A stretch of DNA of 61,933 bases from Streptomyces sp. JHA26 (GTDB lineage: Bacteria; Actinomycetota; Actinomycetes; Streptomycetales; Streptomycetaceae). The translations under genes were made by a program, and so were the position numbers. The DNA lies in assembly GCF_002005565.1 (NCBI RefSeq), contig NZ_BDJC01000044.1, positions 1 to 61,933 of the forward strand, given 5' to 3'. Below, one piece after another: positions 51,053 through 60,192 of the stretch. How positions within the stretch are numbered: the stretch's first letter is position 1; the number at the start of each line of letters is the position of its first letter. A model generated the notes under the pieces. That model was not told the DNA's origin. It saw only the letters and a program-made list of their open reading frames with translations, and did not search any database.

Positions 51053-51937
51053 TCAGCCGGCGAGGATCTCGCGGGCGAGCTTGGCCGTCTCGGTCGGCGT
51101 CTTGCCGACCTTGACGCCGGCGGCCTCCAGGGCCTCCTTCTTCGCCTGGGCGGTGCCGGACGAACCGGAGACGATGGCGCCGGCGTGGCCCATGGTCTTG
51201 CCCTCGGGCGCGGTGAAGCCCGCGACGTAGCCGACGACCGGCTTGGTCACGTTGGCCTTGATGAACTCGGCCGCGCGCTCCTCGGCGTCGCCGCCGATCT
51301 CGCCGATCATGACGATCAGGTCGGTCTCGGGGTCGGCCTCGAACGCGGCGAGCGCGTCGATGTGCGTGGTGCCGATGATCGGGTCGCCACCGATGCCGAC
51401 GGCGGTCGAGAAGCCGATGTCACGCAGCTCGTACATCATCTGGTACGTCAGCGTGCCGGACTTCGAGACCAGGCCGATGCGGCCCGGCTTGGTGATGTCG
51501 CCCGGGATGATGCCGACGTTCGACTGGCCCGGGGTGATGATGCCGGGGCAGTTCGGGCCGATGATCCGGGTCTTGTTGCCCTTCTTGCCGGCGTACGCCC
51601 AGAACGACGCCGAGTCGTGCACGGCGATGCCCTCGGTGATCACGACGGCCAGCGGGATCTCGGCGTCGATGGCCTCGACGACGGCGTCCTTGGTGAACTT
51701 CTCCGGCACGAAGATGACGGAGACGTCGGCGCCGGTCTTCTCGATGGCCTCCTTGACGGTGCCGAAGACCGGTACCTCGGTGCCGTCGAAGTCCACGGAC
51801 TGACCCGCCTTGCGCGGGTTGACGCCGCCCACGACGTTGGTGCCGTCGCCGAGCATGAGCTTGGTGTGCTTCATGCCGGTGGCGCCGGTCATGCCCTGGA
51901 CGATGACCTTGCTGTCCTTGTTGAGCCAGATAGCCAT
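51053..51937 (-). CDS. sucD: Succinyl-CoA synthetase alpha subunit
   Basis: A 294-residue alpha subunit that carries the phosphohistidine intermediate. The CoA-binding start is KVIVQGMTGATGMKHTKLML. The active histidine lies near residue 245 in the GKTMGHAGAIVSG block. IIGPNCPGIITPGQ and IGGDPIIGTTHIDAL are also typical. With SucC it interconverts succinyl-CoA and succinate in the TCA cycle. It lies 28 bases downstream of sucC. Confidence 0.97.
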   Translation of the reverse strand: MAIWLNKDSKVIVQGMTGATGMKHTKLMLGDGTNVVGGVNPRKAGQSVDFDGTEVPVFGTVKEAIEKTGADVSVIFVPEKFTKDAVVEAIDAEIPLAVVITEGIAVHDSASFWAYAGKKGNKTRIIGPNCPGIITPGQSNVGIIPGDITKPGRIGLVSKSGTLTYQMMYELRDIGFSTAVGIGGDPIIGTTHIDALAAFEADPETDLIVMIGEIGGDAEERAAEFIKANVTKPVVGYVAGFTAPEGKTMGHAGAIVSGSSGTAQAKKEALEAAGVKVGKTPTETAKLAREILAG

Positions 51938-51965
51938 GGTGTGTTGGTGTCCTCGTCCTGAGTGC

Positions 51966-53147
51966 TTACTTGGCGGCGTGGGCCAGCTCGGCGGCCTTGT
52001 CGGCCGCGCCGTCCATGGTGTCGACGCGCTGGACCAGCGGGTGGTCGGCGTCGGTGAGGATCCTGCGGCCCAGCTCGGCGTTGTTGCCGTCGAGGCGGAC
52101 GACGAGCGGCTTCTCGACCTTCTCGCCGCGGTCCTCCAGGAGCTTCAGCGCCTGGACGATGCCGTTGGCGACCTCGTCGCAGGCGGTGATGCCACCGAAG
52201 ACGTTGACGAAGACGGACTTGACGTCCGGGTCGCCGAGGATGATCTCGAGGCCGTTCGCCATGACCTGGGCGGAGGCACCGCCACCGATGTCCAGGAAGT
52301 TGGCGGGCTTGACGTTGCCGTGCTTCTCACCGGCGTACGCGACGACGTCCAGGGTGCTCATGACGAGACCCGCGCCGTTGCCGATGATGCCGACCTGGCC
52401 GTCGAGCTTGACGTAGTTGAGGTTCTTCTCCTTGGCGGCGGCCTCGAGCGGGTTGGCCGCGGCCTTGTCGTGGAGGGCCTCGAAGTCGGGGTGACGGAAC
52501 TCGGCGTTGTCGTCGAGCGACACCTTGCCGTCCAGGGCGATGACCTCGCCCGAGGCGACCTTGGCCAGCGGGTTGACCTCGACCAGGAGGGCGTCCTCCT
52601 TGATGAAGGTGTCCCACAGCTTGACCAGGACGTCGGCGACCTTCTCGGCGACCTCGGCCGGGAACTTCGCGGCCTCGACGATCTCGCGCGCCTTCTCGGG
52701 CGTCACGCCGTCGATCGCGTCGATCGGGGTCTTGGCGACGGCCTCCGGACGGGTGGCGGCCACCTCCTCGATCTCCATGCCGCCCTCGACGGAGGCGATG
52801 GAGAGGAAGGTGCGGTTGGCACGGTCGAGGAGGAAGGAGACGTAGTACTCCTCGACGATCTCCGGAGCGGTCTCGGCGATCATCACCTTGTGGACCGTGT
52901 GGCCCTTGATGTCCATGCCGAGGATGTCCGTCGCGCGGGCGACGGCCTCGTCCGGGGTGGCGGCGAGCTTCACGCCACCGGCCTTGCCGCGGCCACCGAC
53001 CTTCACCTGAGCCTTGACGACGGACTTGCCGCCCAGACGCTCGGTGATCTCGCGCGCCGCCTCAGGCGTGTCGATGACTTCACCGGCCAGCACCGGTACA
53101 TCGTGCTTGGCGAAGAGGTCCCTCGCCTGGTACTCGAACAGGTCCAC
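51966..53147 (-). CDS. sucC: Succinyl-CoA synthetase beta subunit
   Basis: A 393-residue beta subunit with an N-terminal ATP-grasp domain. It starts with GTG and reads DLFEYQARDLFAKHDVPV, as in other SucC proteins. The nucleotide-binding part contains VVKAQVKVGGRGKAGGVKLA. LVEVNPLAK, ALDGKVSLDDNAEFRHP and VFVNVFGGITACDEVANGI lie in the expected order. It forms the ATP/GTP-linked half of the enzyme. A Crp-like site and several hairpins lie upstream. Confidence 0.97.
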   Translation of the reverse strand: MDLFEYQARDLFAKHDVPVLAGEVIDTPEAAREITERLGGKSVVKAQVKVGGRGKAGGVKLAATPDEAVARATDILGMDIKGHTVHKVMIAETAPEIVEEYYVSFLLDRANRTFLSIASVEGGMEIEEVAATRPEAVAKTPIDAIDGVTPEKAREIVEAAKFPAEVAEKVADVLVKLWDTFIKEDALLVEVNPLAKVASGEVIALDGKVSLDDNAEFRHPDFEALHDKAAANPLEAAAKEKNLNYVKLDGQVGIIGNGAGLVMSTLDVVAYAGEKHGNVKPANFLDIGGGASAQVMANGLEIILGDPDVKSVFVNVFGGITACDEVANGIVQALKLLEDRGEKVEKPLVVRLDGNNAELGRRILTDADHPLVQRVDTMDGAADKAAELAHAAK

Positions 53148-53329
53148 GCGCTTCCGTCCCTATCAGTGATCTCGCGGTTCGTTGGATGCGTGGGCGTGCC
53201 GCGAGGGCAACGTGACGTCCGCTCTGAGTCACAAGGGGGGCGCACACGGTGTCCGAGCGCGCGGCATGTCCGTCTCGCAGGTTATCGCCGGTTGCGGGGG
53301 GTCTCTAAATCGCGGGTCACACCTGAGCG

Positions 53330-53343
53330 GTGATACCTGTCAC
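53330..53343. promoter_or_regulatory. Crp-like binding site upstream of sucC
   Basis: GTGATACCTGTCAC matches the Streptomyces Crp pattern GTG-N6-GNCAC. It lies about 185 bases upstream of the sucC start, next to a further TCAC/GTGA pair (53317-53333). The match is short and could be chance. Confidence 0.4.
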
Positions 53344-53461
53344 ATGATGCCGCGCTCACTGGCACGGGGTGCCGTGTGTGAGGGGGTGCGGATGGGGGGT
53401 GGGCGGGGTGGACGGGGTGGACGGGGGTGCGGCCTGGGCGTCGTCCGGGGAGGGGGGAGGG

Positions 53462-53497
53462 GGACCTCACCGGGTTGGGGTTGGCCCGGTGAGGTCC
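53462..53497 (-). terminator. 13-base perfect hairpin
   Basis: GGACCTCACCGGG at 53462-53474 pairs with 53485-53497 around a 10-base loop. It lies downstream (minus strand) of the gene ending at 54020 and is a candidate terminator or part of a structured RNA. Confidence 0.5.
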
Positions 53498-53597
53498 GTC
53501 GTCGCGCTCCGCGGGTGCCGTGTGTGGGTTCCTGCGGGGCGCGGGCCGGCTGGTCCCCACCCCAATGGGGACCTCCGGCACATCCGCGGGGTGACGG

Positions 53598-53637
53598 CCC
53601 GGACGGACCGCCGACGGCTTTCGGCCGTCCGTCCGGG
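53598..53637 (-). terminator. 11-base hairpin with inner 5-base stem
   Basis: CCCGGACGGAC at 53598-53608 pairs with 53627-53637. Inside, GCCGA (53610-53614) pairs with TCGGC (53621-53625). A candidate terminator for the gene ending at 54020. Confidence 0.5.
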
Positions 53638-54019
53638 TCCCGAGACCTCGCGGGGTCTTCGTCCGCCCCGGTGCCGTTCCCCAGCGCCGTTCCCCGGTGC
53701 CGCTGCCGTCACGGCGGATCGGCGTGCGGGCGGGGGCGGGGCGGAGGGGGCGGAGGCGGTGCGGTGCGGCTGCTCGTCGCGCGTCCCGAGCCCGGCCCGG
53801 AGCGACCGGTCGGGTGACCGGTCAGGTGACCTGCCGGGTGACCAGCCGACGCCACGGACGGGTCGGTGGAGAGGCCGGGGTGCCGGAAGCGGTCGGGGCG
53901 TCGGAGACGGCCGGCTCACGACCGGTGGTCAGGGGCTCCGGGTACGGCTCCGGGTGCTTCCGTCCATCCGGCGGGCAAGGGCCGCCCGGGCGTATGGCGC
54001 GCGACGTGCGACGCGCGTG

Positions 54020-55099
54020 CTAGGCCGGGGAGACGGGGATGTCCCGGTAGCGCTCCCGGGGCTCGGGCGCGTCGGAGTGCGCCACGGCGCCGGGCACGAG
54101 CCGGACCGGTACCTGGTGGAGCGGGGCGATCGCGTGGGCGTCGCCGTGGCGCGGCGAGCCGCCGTCGGCACCCGTGCCGCTCCCCAGCACACCGTCGGCG
54201 CCGCCGGCGGGCGCGTGGTGGGCCGGTGCGGGAGTGGGGGGACCTGACGTGACCCCGTGGGCGTCGTCGTGCGCCGTCGTGAGGCGCGTCCCGCCGTTCC
54301 CGTCCGGTTCCGGCCCGTACGCGACGGTCACCGCGTCCGCCGGACCCCTGGTCGCCGGGCCGCCGGAGACGGCCCGGGGGCCGGTGGCCCCGGAGGCGCC
54401 GGCGTCCGGAGCGGTCGGCGGCGCGGTCGCGGTCGCGGGGGCGGGCCCCCGGTCGTCCGGAATCGGCCCACCGGGCGGTTCCGGCAGGTCGGAGCCGTCG
54501 GGCAGCTCGGAGACACCCGGCAGGTCGGAGGCGCCGGGAAAGTCGGAGGCGTCGGGCAGCGTCGGCAGCGAGGGCGACGAAGGGACCGGGGGCAGGGAGA
54601 GCGACGTCGGCAGCTGCGGCAGAACCTCCAGCAGCGGCACCTCCGCCCGCACGACCTCGTCGAGCTCCTCGGTCACCGTCCCCACCACGTCACCGGCCGG
54701 CCGCACGACCTGGTCCGTCACGGTGCGGACGACGAGACCCGTCACCGGGCGGACGGCGTCCAGCACCGACGGACCGACGACACGGCCGGGGCGGGTGTCC
54801 GGTGCCGCGGGGGACGCCTCGGAGGCGGGCGGCATCTCGGAGGCGGGCGGCACCTGAGAGGCGGGCGGCGCCTTGAGGGCCAGGGACGCCGGTACCCGCT
54901 CCACCGGAACGACGTCCAGCACCCTGCCCACGGCATCCGGCACCGCCGGCGCTTCCTCGGCCGCCTGCGCACGCTCCCCGCAGACCACGCCGAGCAGGAA
55001 CAACCCACCCACCAGCAGCACCAGCCGCAGCGCACGCCACCCGGCCGCGGTGCGCATCACGCGCAGAGCGGCACCGGGCAGGGCGGCTGAGGACGTCAA
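54020..55099 (-). CDS. Secreted Pro/Ala/Ser-rich protein of unknown function
   Basis: An exported protein of about 359 residues. After a hydrophobic signal (WRALRLVLLVGGLFLLGVVC, cleavage probably after AQA), the mature chain is low-complexity. It includes three PPASxxP repeats, a valine-rich region of amphipathic heptad-like character (VRTVTDQVVRPAGDVVGTVTEELDEVV), and Asp/Pro/Gly/Ser runs. I favour the TTG at 55099 because GAAGGAAG lies 9 bases upstream; GTG 55120 and ATG 55057 are alternatives. Recognised domains are absent. Confidence 0.65.
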   Translation of the reverse strand: MTSSAALPGAALRVMRTAAGWRALRLVLLVGGLFLLGVVCGERAQAAEEAPAVPDAVGRVLDVVPVERVPASLALKAPPASQVPPASEMPPASEASPAAPDTRPGRVVGPSVLDAVRPVTGLVVRTVTDQVVRPAGDVVGTVTEELDEVVRAEVPLLEVLPQLPTSLSLPPVPSSPSLPTLPDASDFPGASDLPGVSELPDGSDLPEPPGGPIPDDRGPAPATATAPPTAPDAGASGATGPRAVSGGPATRGPADAVTVAYGPEPDGNGGTRLTTAHDDAHGVTSGPPTPAPAHHAPAGGADGVLGSGTGADGGSPRHGDAHAIAPLHQVPVRLVPGAVAHSDAPEPRERYRDIPVSPA

Positions 55100-55237
55100 G
55101 GGGAAGCTTCCTTCGTGCACCGAACGGACGCGAGATCCTCGCACGACACTCCCAAGGTCGCGCAAGCCCCCTGTTACCGATGGGTAGTCATGTCCGTTTT
55201 GCTGCACGGAAAAGAGCCGCCGGGCATCGACGAGTCG

Positions 55238-56407
55238 TCAGCCGGCATCCGGTATCGGCAGCGGCCGCTTCTCGAGTGCCGCCGCCATCACCTCCGGGAA
55301 GAGGTCCGGCGTGCAGGCGAAGGCCGGCGTGTCCAGTGCGGCGAGCGCCGCCGCGTGCTCCCGGTCGTACGCGGGCGCCCCCTCGTCGGACAGGGCCAGC
55401 AGCGTCACGAACTGCACCCCCGCCGCCTTCATCGCCGCGACGCGCTTGAGCATCTCGTCGCGTATGCCTCCCTCGTACAGGTCGCTGATCAGCACGACCA
55501 CCGTCTCCGAGGGCCGGGTGATCTGCGACTGGCAGTAGGCCAGCGCCCGGTTGATGTCCGTCCCGCCGCCCAGCTGCACGCCGAAGAGCACGTCCACCGG
55601 ATCGTCGAGCCGGTCGGTGAGGTCGGCGACCGTCGTGTCGAAGACGACCAGTCGGGTGTCGATCGACCGCATGGAGGCCAGTACCGCCCCGAACACGGAG
55701 GCGTGGACGACGGACGCCGCCATCGACCCCGACTGGTCGATGCAGAGGACGACCTCCTTCCTCACCGAGCGCGACGCCCGCGCGTAGCCGACGAGCCGCT
55801 CCGGCACCACCGTCCGGTGCTCGGGCAGGTAGTGCTTGAGGTTGGCCGCGATGGTGCGGTTCCAGTCGATGTCGTGGTGGCGGGGCCGGCCGGTCCGCGC
55901 GCTGCGGTCGAGGGCGCCGGTGAGGGCGGTCCGGGTGCGGGTGGCGAGCCGCTTCTCCAGGTCCTCGACGACCTTGCGGACGACGGCCCGTGCCGTCTCC
56001 TTCGTCGTCTCCGGCATCGCCTTGTGGAGGGACAGCAACGTGCCGACGAGGTGGACGTCGGCCTCCACGGCCTGCAGCATCTCCGGCTCCAGCAGCAGGG
56101 AGGCGAGGCCCAGCCGGTCGATGGCGTCCCGCTGCATGACCTGCACGACGGAGGACGGGAAGTAGGTCCGGATGTCCCCCAGCCAGCGTGCCACGGACGG
56201 CGCCGAGGCGCCGAGCCCCGCCGAACGGTCCCGTCGCTCCCCCTGTCCGCCGCTCTTGCCGTAGAGCGCGGTGAGTGCCCCGTCCATCGCGGCGTCCCGT
56301 CCGGACAGCGCGCATCCGGTGCCGTCGGCCGTGTCGCCGCCGAGCACGAGCCGCCACCGCCGCAGCCGCTCCTGCGCCGGGTCCGTCTCCACGCGCCCGG
56401 TCGTCAT
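55238..56407 (-). CDS. VWA-domain protein of the MoxR/VWA module
   Basis: A 389-residue protein. The C-terminal von Willebrand A domain starts near residue 218 and has a complete MIDAS signature CIDQSGSM (Asp224, Ser226, Ser228) and ISDLYEGGIRDE. The N-terminal half is helical and includes SVARWLGDIRTYFPSSVVQVMQRDAI. Such proteins are metal-dependent adaptors that work with MoxR AAA ATPases in assembling or remodelling other proteins. The ATG overlaps the DUF5682 stop (ATGA). It is the third gene of the operon. Confidence 0.9.
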   Translation of the reverse strand: MTTGRVETDPAQERLRRWRLVLGGDTADGTGCALSGRDAAMDGALTALYGKSGGQGERRDRSAGLGASAPSVARWLGDIRTYFPSSVVQVMQRDAIDRLGLASLLLEPEMLQAVEADVHLVGTLLSLHKAMPETTKETARAVVRKVVEDLEKRLATRTRTALTGALDRSARTGRPRHHDIDWNRTIAANLKHYLPEHRTVVPERLVGYARASRSVRKEVVLCIDQSGSMAASVVHASVFGAVLASMRSIDTRLVVFDTTVADLTDRLDDPVDVLFGVQLGGGTDINRALAYCQSQITRPSETVVVLISDLYEGGIRDEMLKRVAAMKAAGVQFVTLLALSDEGAPAYDREHAAALAALDTPAFACTPDLFPEVMAAALEKRPLPIPDAG

Positions 56408-58818
56408 GCGTCCACCTCCACGAGATCGTCGTCCTTCGTGTCCGGGCCGAGCAGGAGGCGGACCACCGGCAGCACGGCGTCCGCGCGCGCGGTGTCGGAT
56501 CCCGCGCCGAAGCCGGGCACGGCCGAGCCGGCCGCCGTCACGGCGCCGCGCCCCTCCGGTCCGCGCCGGACCAGCTCGCCCAGGGTGCGGCGCACTCCCG
56601 GTTCGTAGGCCGAGAAGGTGCGGCGCAGCAGCGGCAGCACGTCCGTGAACGCGTCCGCCGGTACGCCGGTCAGCCAGGCGTCGACCAGGGCGAGCAGCTG
56701 CTCGTCGTGGACGAGGAGCATCCCGCCCCCGGATCCGCCTCCGACGAAGCCCTCGATCCAGGCCGCCGCGTCCGCCGGTGGTGTCCCCGGTGAGAGGACG
56801 AGCGCCATGAGGCGCGCCGCCTCCTGCGCCGCGAGCGCGCCGTCGTCCAGCAGGAGCCGCACGGCGCGGCCCCGGACGACGCCGGCCACGGTGTCCCGCG
56901 CCGACAGCGTCCGCAGCACCGCCCGCCAGCGGGGGCGCAGGTCGCCGTGGCCGGTCGCGGGGTCGTCGCCGAGCAGACCCACCGCCCCGTGCACGGCGTC
57001 CACGTGCCGTCGCATCTCCCCGGCGGCGTCGGCGTCCAGCGCGGCGCAGGCCGCGGGGAGACCGACGAAGACCCGTTCGGCGAGCCCCGCGGCGACCGTG
57101 GCCAGCGCGCCGGTGTCGGTGCCGCGCACGTCGCCGTAGCGCAGCGCGCGGACGAGGGCGGGCAGGGCCTGGGCGAGGTGGCCGACGTCCGTGTCGAGCG
57201 CCGCCCGGTCGGTGAGGACCCGCATGACCGTGGGGAGCGCGTCCGGCAGCCCGGCCGGCAGGCAGCGCTCGGCGAGTGCGGTGACCTCGGCGAGCCTCCG
57301 GGCGGTGAGGGCGTCCGCCTCGGCCTTGGCGGTCGCGGCGGCGAGCACGGTCGTGCCCCACGCCCCGGCCTCGGCGATCCGCACGGACAGCTCGGGCTCC
57401 CACCGCAGCCGCCAGGTCTCCCGGAACGTGCCCGTGGCGCCCCGCGAGCCGACCGGCTCCCCCCACCCGATGCCGAGCAGCCGCAGCCGGTGCAGCAGTC
57501 TGCTGCGGCCCGCGTCGGTCTCCTTGCGCAGGTCGAGTTCCAGCTCCCGCTCCCGCGCCTCGGGTCTGAGCCGCAGTCGCCGCTGGATCCGCGCGAGGTC
57601 GCGCTGCAACGGCACCGCGGGCGCCCCCGCCGGCACCTCCCCCAGCACGTCCCCGACGACCAGCCGGTCGTGCACCAGGGCCAGCGGCACGTCCGAGCCC
57701 TCGCACATCACCGCCCGTACCGCGTCCGTCGTCTCGCCCAGGCCGGGCAGCGGCCGGCCGCGCATCACCGCGAGGGTCTCGGCCAGCCGCACCGCCTCGA
57801 TGACGTGGGCCGGGGAGACGGCCCGGTCCTCCTCCCGCAGCAGGCCGGCCACCTTGGTCAGCCAGCGCTCGACGGGCCGGTCCGGGGCCCGGAACAGGTG
57901 CCCGTACCAGCCGGGCGAGTCGATGCCCGCCCCGTACCCGCCGGCCCGGGACAGCCTGCGGTGGGTCCAGGGCACCCAGGTCATGTCCACCTTGGTCCTG
58001 GGCAGCCCCTTCAGCAGGGCCCGGTCGGCGGCGACGGTGGCCCTGCGGCGCAGCGCGGGCACGTGCCAGGCCCCGCACACCACGGCCACGCCCGCCTCGG
58101 ACTCGCGTTGCGCGGCCCGCACCTGGAGCCGCATGTACGCCTCCCGGACGAGGTCCCGGTCGCGCCCGCCGTCCTCCTCCGTCTCCCGCAGCGCCCCCAT
58201 GGCCTCCTCCAGCGCGGTGAACGGTGCGAGCGCGTCCCCCTCACCGGCGCCTCGGTGCTCGACGACGTCCTCCCACCACCGCTCCGGGTCGTCGTGGCCG
58301 GCGGCCCGGGCGAGCGCGGCCAGCGGATCGGACCGCACACCGGAGCCGGCGCCCGGCTCGCGCTCCCCCTCCCCCGGGCCGGTCTCCCCCGTGGTCCCCG
58401 CCTCCGGGCCCGGATCCCCCTCCTCCGGGCCTGTGCCCGGCCTCGCGCTCCCGGGGGCGTCCCACGCCAGCGTGTGCGCGGCCGGAAGGTCGATGAAGCG
58501 GGCCGGTACGCCGTGCTCCAGGGCCCAGCGGAGGGCCACCCACTCCGGGGAGAACTCGGCCAGCGGCCAGAACACCGAGCGGCCGGGTTCGTCCACGGCG
58601 TGGGCGAGCAGAGCGACCGGCGGCCGCATGTCCTCGTCGGCGGCGAGCGGGAGGAGGGCGTCGGCCTCGGGCGGTCCCTCGATCAGCACGGCCCCCGGCC
58701 GGGCCGCCTCCAGCGCCGCCCGGACCGCCCGTGCCGACCCGGGCCCGTGATGGCGCACGCCGAGCAGCAGCGGCCCGTCCCCGGGCTTCCTCCCGGCCTC
58801 CTGGTCCGTGCCCGTCAC
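56404..58818 (-). CDS. DUF5682-family protein
   Basis: An 804-residue protein. The N-terminus LLLGVRHHGPGSARAVRAALEAARPGAVLIEGPPEAD is the family hallmark: two histidines and an acidic GPPEAD loop that look like a metal-dependent hydrolase or TraB/ChaN-like fold (inference). A low-complexity Gly/Glu/Pro insert covers about residues 125-160. A second conserved block is GVAVVCGAWHVPALRRR with another histidine. The rest is helical repeat-like. It lies between the AAA and VWA genes, 97 bases from the former. Function unknown. Confidence 0.85.
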   Translation of the reverse strand: MTGTDQEAGRKPGDGPLLLGVRHHGPGSARAVRAALEAARPGAVLIEGPPEADALLPLAADEDMRPPVALLAHAVDEPGRSVFWPLAEFSPEWVALRWALEHGVPARFIDLPAAHTLAWDAPGSARPGTGPEEGDPGPEAGTTGETGPGEGEREPGAGSGVRSDPLAALARAAGHDDPERWWEDVVEHRGAGEGDALAPFTALEEAMGALRETEEDGGRDRDLVREAYMRLQVRAAQRESEAGVAVVCGAWHVPALRRRATVAADRALLKGLPRTKVDMTWVPWTHRRLSRAGGYGAGIDSPGWYGHLFRAPDRPVERWLTKVAGLLREEDRAVSPAHVIEAVRLAETLAVMRGRPLPGLGETTDAVRAVMCEGSDVPLALVHDRLVVGDVLGEVPAGAPAVPLQRDLARIQRRLRLRPEARERELELDLRKETDAGRSRLLHRLRLLGIGWGEPVGSRGATGTFRETWRLRWEPELSVRIAEAGAWGTTVLAAATAKAEADALTARRLAEVTALAERCLPAGLPDALPTVMRVLTDRAALDTDVGHLAQALPALVRALRYGDVRGTDTGALATVAAGLAERVFVGLPAACAALDADAAGEMRRHVDAVHGAVGLLGDDPATGHGDLRPRWRAVLRTLSARDTVAGVVRGRAVRLLLDDGALAAQEAARLMALVLSPGTPPADAAAWIEGFVGGGSGGGMLLVHDEQLLALVDAWLTGVPADAFTDVLPLLRRTFSAYEPGVRRTLGELVRRGPEGRGAVTAAGSAVPGFGAGSDTARADAVLPVVRLLLGPDTKDDDLVEVDA

Positions 58819-58915
58819 GCCGTCCCCCCTCGCCTCCGGGACCAGGTCGAGTCCCCGTCGTCCCCCCTCGGGCCAGTGACCGGAAGGGCCGCCCGCGACC
58901 GCGTCCGCACGCCGT

Positions 58916-60049
58916 TCACGCGCTCACCTCCCGGCAGGCGCGGTAGAAGTCCGCCCAGCCGTCGCGCTCGCGGACGACGGTCTCCAGGTACTCCTGCCAG
59001 ACGACGCGGTCGGCCGCCGGGTCGCGGACGACGGCGCCGAGGACGCCGGCGGCGACGTCACCGGAGCGCAGCACTCCGTCCCCGAAGTGGGCGGCCAGTG
59101 CGAGGCCTCCGGTGACGACGGAGATGGCCTCGGCCGTCGACAGGGTGCCGCTGGGCGACTTCAGTTTCGTGCGCCCGTCGGCCGTCACCCCGTCGCGCAG
59201 CTCGCGGAAGACGGTGACGACCCGTCGGATCTCGTCGATGCCGTCGGGCACGGCCGGCAGGTCGAGGGACCGGCCGATCTGGTCGACGCGGCGCGTGACG
59301 ATGTCGACCTCCGCCTCGGTGCTCCGGGGCAGCGGCAGCACCACCGTGTTGAAGCGGCGGCGCAGCGCGCTGGAGAGGTCGTTGACCCCGCGGTCGCGGT
59401 CGTTGGCGGTGGCGATCAGGTTGAAGCCGCGGACCGCCTGCACCTCCTGGCCCAGTTCCGGTACCGGCAGTGTCTTCTCCGACAGGATGGTGATGAGCGT
59501 GTCCTGCACGTCGGCCGGGATGCGGGTCAGTTCCTCCACGCGGACGGTCGTTCCCTCGGCCATGGCCCGCATGACCGGGCTGGGCACCAGGGCGTCGCGG
59601 CTGGGGCCGTGGGTGAGCAGCTGCGCGTAGTTCCAGCCGTAGCGGATGGCTTCCTCGGGGGTGCCGGCGGTGCCCTGCACCAGCAGGGTCGAGTCGCCGC
59701 TGACGGCGGCGGCGAGGTGCTCGGACACCCACGTCTTCGCCGTCCCGGGCACGCCCAGCAGGAGCAGCGCACGGTCGGTGGCCAGGGTGGAGACGGCGAC
59801 CTCGACGATGCGGCGCGGTCCCACGTACTTCGGGGTGATCACCGTGCCGTCGGGCAGCGTGCCGCCGAGCAGGTACGTGGCGACGGCCCACGGCGACAGC
59901 TTCCAGCGGGCCGGGCGCGGGCGGTCGTCCTGCGCCGCCAGGGCGGCGAGTTCGGCCGCGAAGGCATGCTCGGCGTGCGGCCGCAACGCCTCCGCGGTGA
60001 GCCCGTTCCGGATCGGATCGACGGACGTCGGTTCTACGGACACAGTCAT
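58916..60049 (-). CDS. MoxR-type AAA+ ATPase
   Basis: A 377-residue AAA+ protein. Walker A is GVPGTAKT at residues 99-106. The expected Walker B region reads TVRVEELTRIP, with Glu where most have Asp. Sensor 1 is FNLIATANDRDRGVNDLSSALRRRF, which also contains the arginine finger. MoxR ATPases act as chaperones with VWA partners. The ATG at 60049 is preceded by GGAGGGGG. It is the first gene of the operon, and a RecA-NDp-like promoter lies 40-65 bases upstream. Confidence 0.9.
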   Translation of the reverse strand: MTVSVEPTSVDPIRNGLTAEALRPHAEHAFAAELAALAAQDDRPRPARWKLSPWAVATYLLGGTLPDGTVITPKYVGPRRIVEVAVSTLATDRALLLLGVPGTAKTWVSEHLAAAVSGDSTLLVQGTAGTPEEAIRYGWNYAQLLTHGPSRDALVPSPVMRAMAEGTTVRVEELTRIPADVQDTLITILSEKTLPVPELGQEVQAVRGFNLIATANDRDRGVNDLSSALRRRFNTVVLPLPRSTEAEVDIVTRRVDQIGRSLDLPAVPDGIDEIRRVVTVFRELRDGVTADGRTKLKSPSGTLSTAEAISVVTGGLALAAHFGDGVLRSGDVAAGVLGAVVRDPAADRVVWQEYLETVVRERDGWADFYRACREVSA

Positions 60050-60091
60050 GGCGGAGTCCCCCTCCAGCGCGGCCGGTTCGGTCTGGCACCA

Positions 60092-60114
60092 ACCGTGCAC
60101 CACGCCACTGACAA
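60092..60114 (-). promoter_or_regulatory. RecA-NDp/PafBC-type promoter for the MoxR operon
   Basis: On the minus strand TTGTCAGTGGC is followed by six bases and CACGGT, against the consensus TTGTCAGTGGC-N6-TAnnnT; only the first base of the -10 differs. A transcript starting about 60085 would have a leader of about 36 bases, which includes the GGAGGGGG ribosome site. Confidence 0.65.
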
Positions 60115-60162
60115 TCGCCCTGACCTGCACGAACGACCCGGCGAGCGTTCTCGCGGGGCCGG

Positions 60163-60185
60163 TTGTCAGTGGCACGTTCTACCTT
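60163..60185 (+). promoter_or_regulatory. RecA-NDp/PafBC-type promoter for the SWIM gene
   Basis: TTGTCAGTGGC (60163-60173), six bases, then TACCTT (60180-60185) is an exact match to TTGTCAGTGGC-N6-TAnnnT. A start about 7 bases further on would fall at the ATG at 60193, so the mRNA is probably leaderless or nearly so. This motif drives DNA-damage-inducible genes such as recA in actinobacteria. Confidence 0.72.
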
Positions 60186-60192
60186 CGGGGAC

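Larger units (their letters stand above)
53148..54019. other. 872-bp non-coding, hairpin-rich region upstream of sucC
   Basis: The sucC-proximal 200 bases are less GC-rich and presumably carry its promoter. A Crp-like site lies at 53330-53343. Further out are three strong hairpins (53462-53497, 53552-53573 and 53598-53637), which could terminate the gene at 54020. Around 53810-53860 the phrase GGTGACC recurs several times. Open frames are GC-bias artefacts. I see no gene. Confidence 0.5.
60050..60192. other. Divergent regulatory region of the MoxR/VWA and SWIM operons
   Basis: A 143-base gap containing a perfect 10-base inverted repeat: CCACTGACAA at 60105-60114 and TTGTCAGTGG at 60163-60172. 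Each arm begins a DNA-damage-type promoter reading outward towards its own operon (see the two promoter entries). Confidence 0.75.

Noticed and set aside
55238..58078. A 946-codon frame extending the VWA gene upstream
   Set aside because: Residues before the ATG at 56407 are a shadow of DUF5682. The ATGA overlap with the DUF5682 stop supports the shorter gene.
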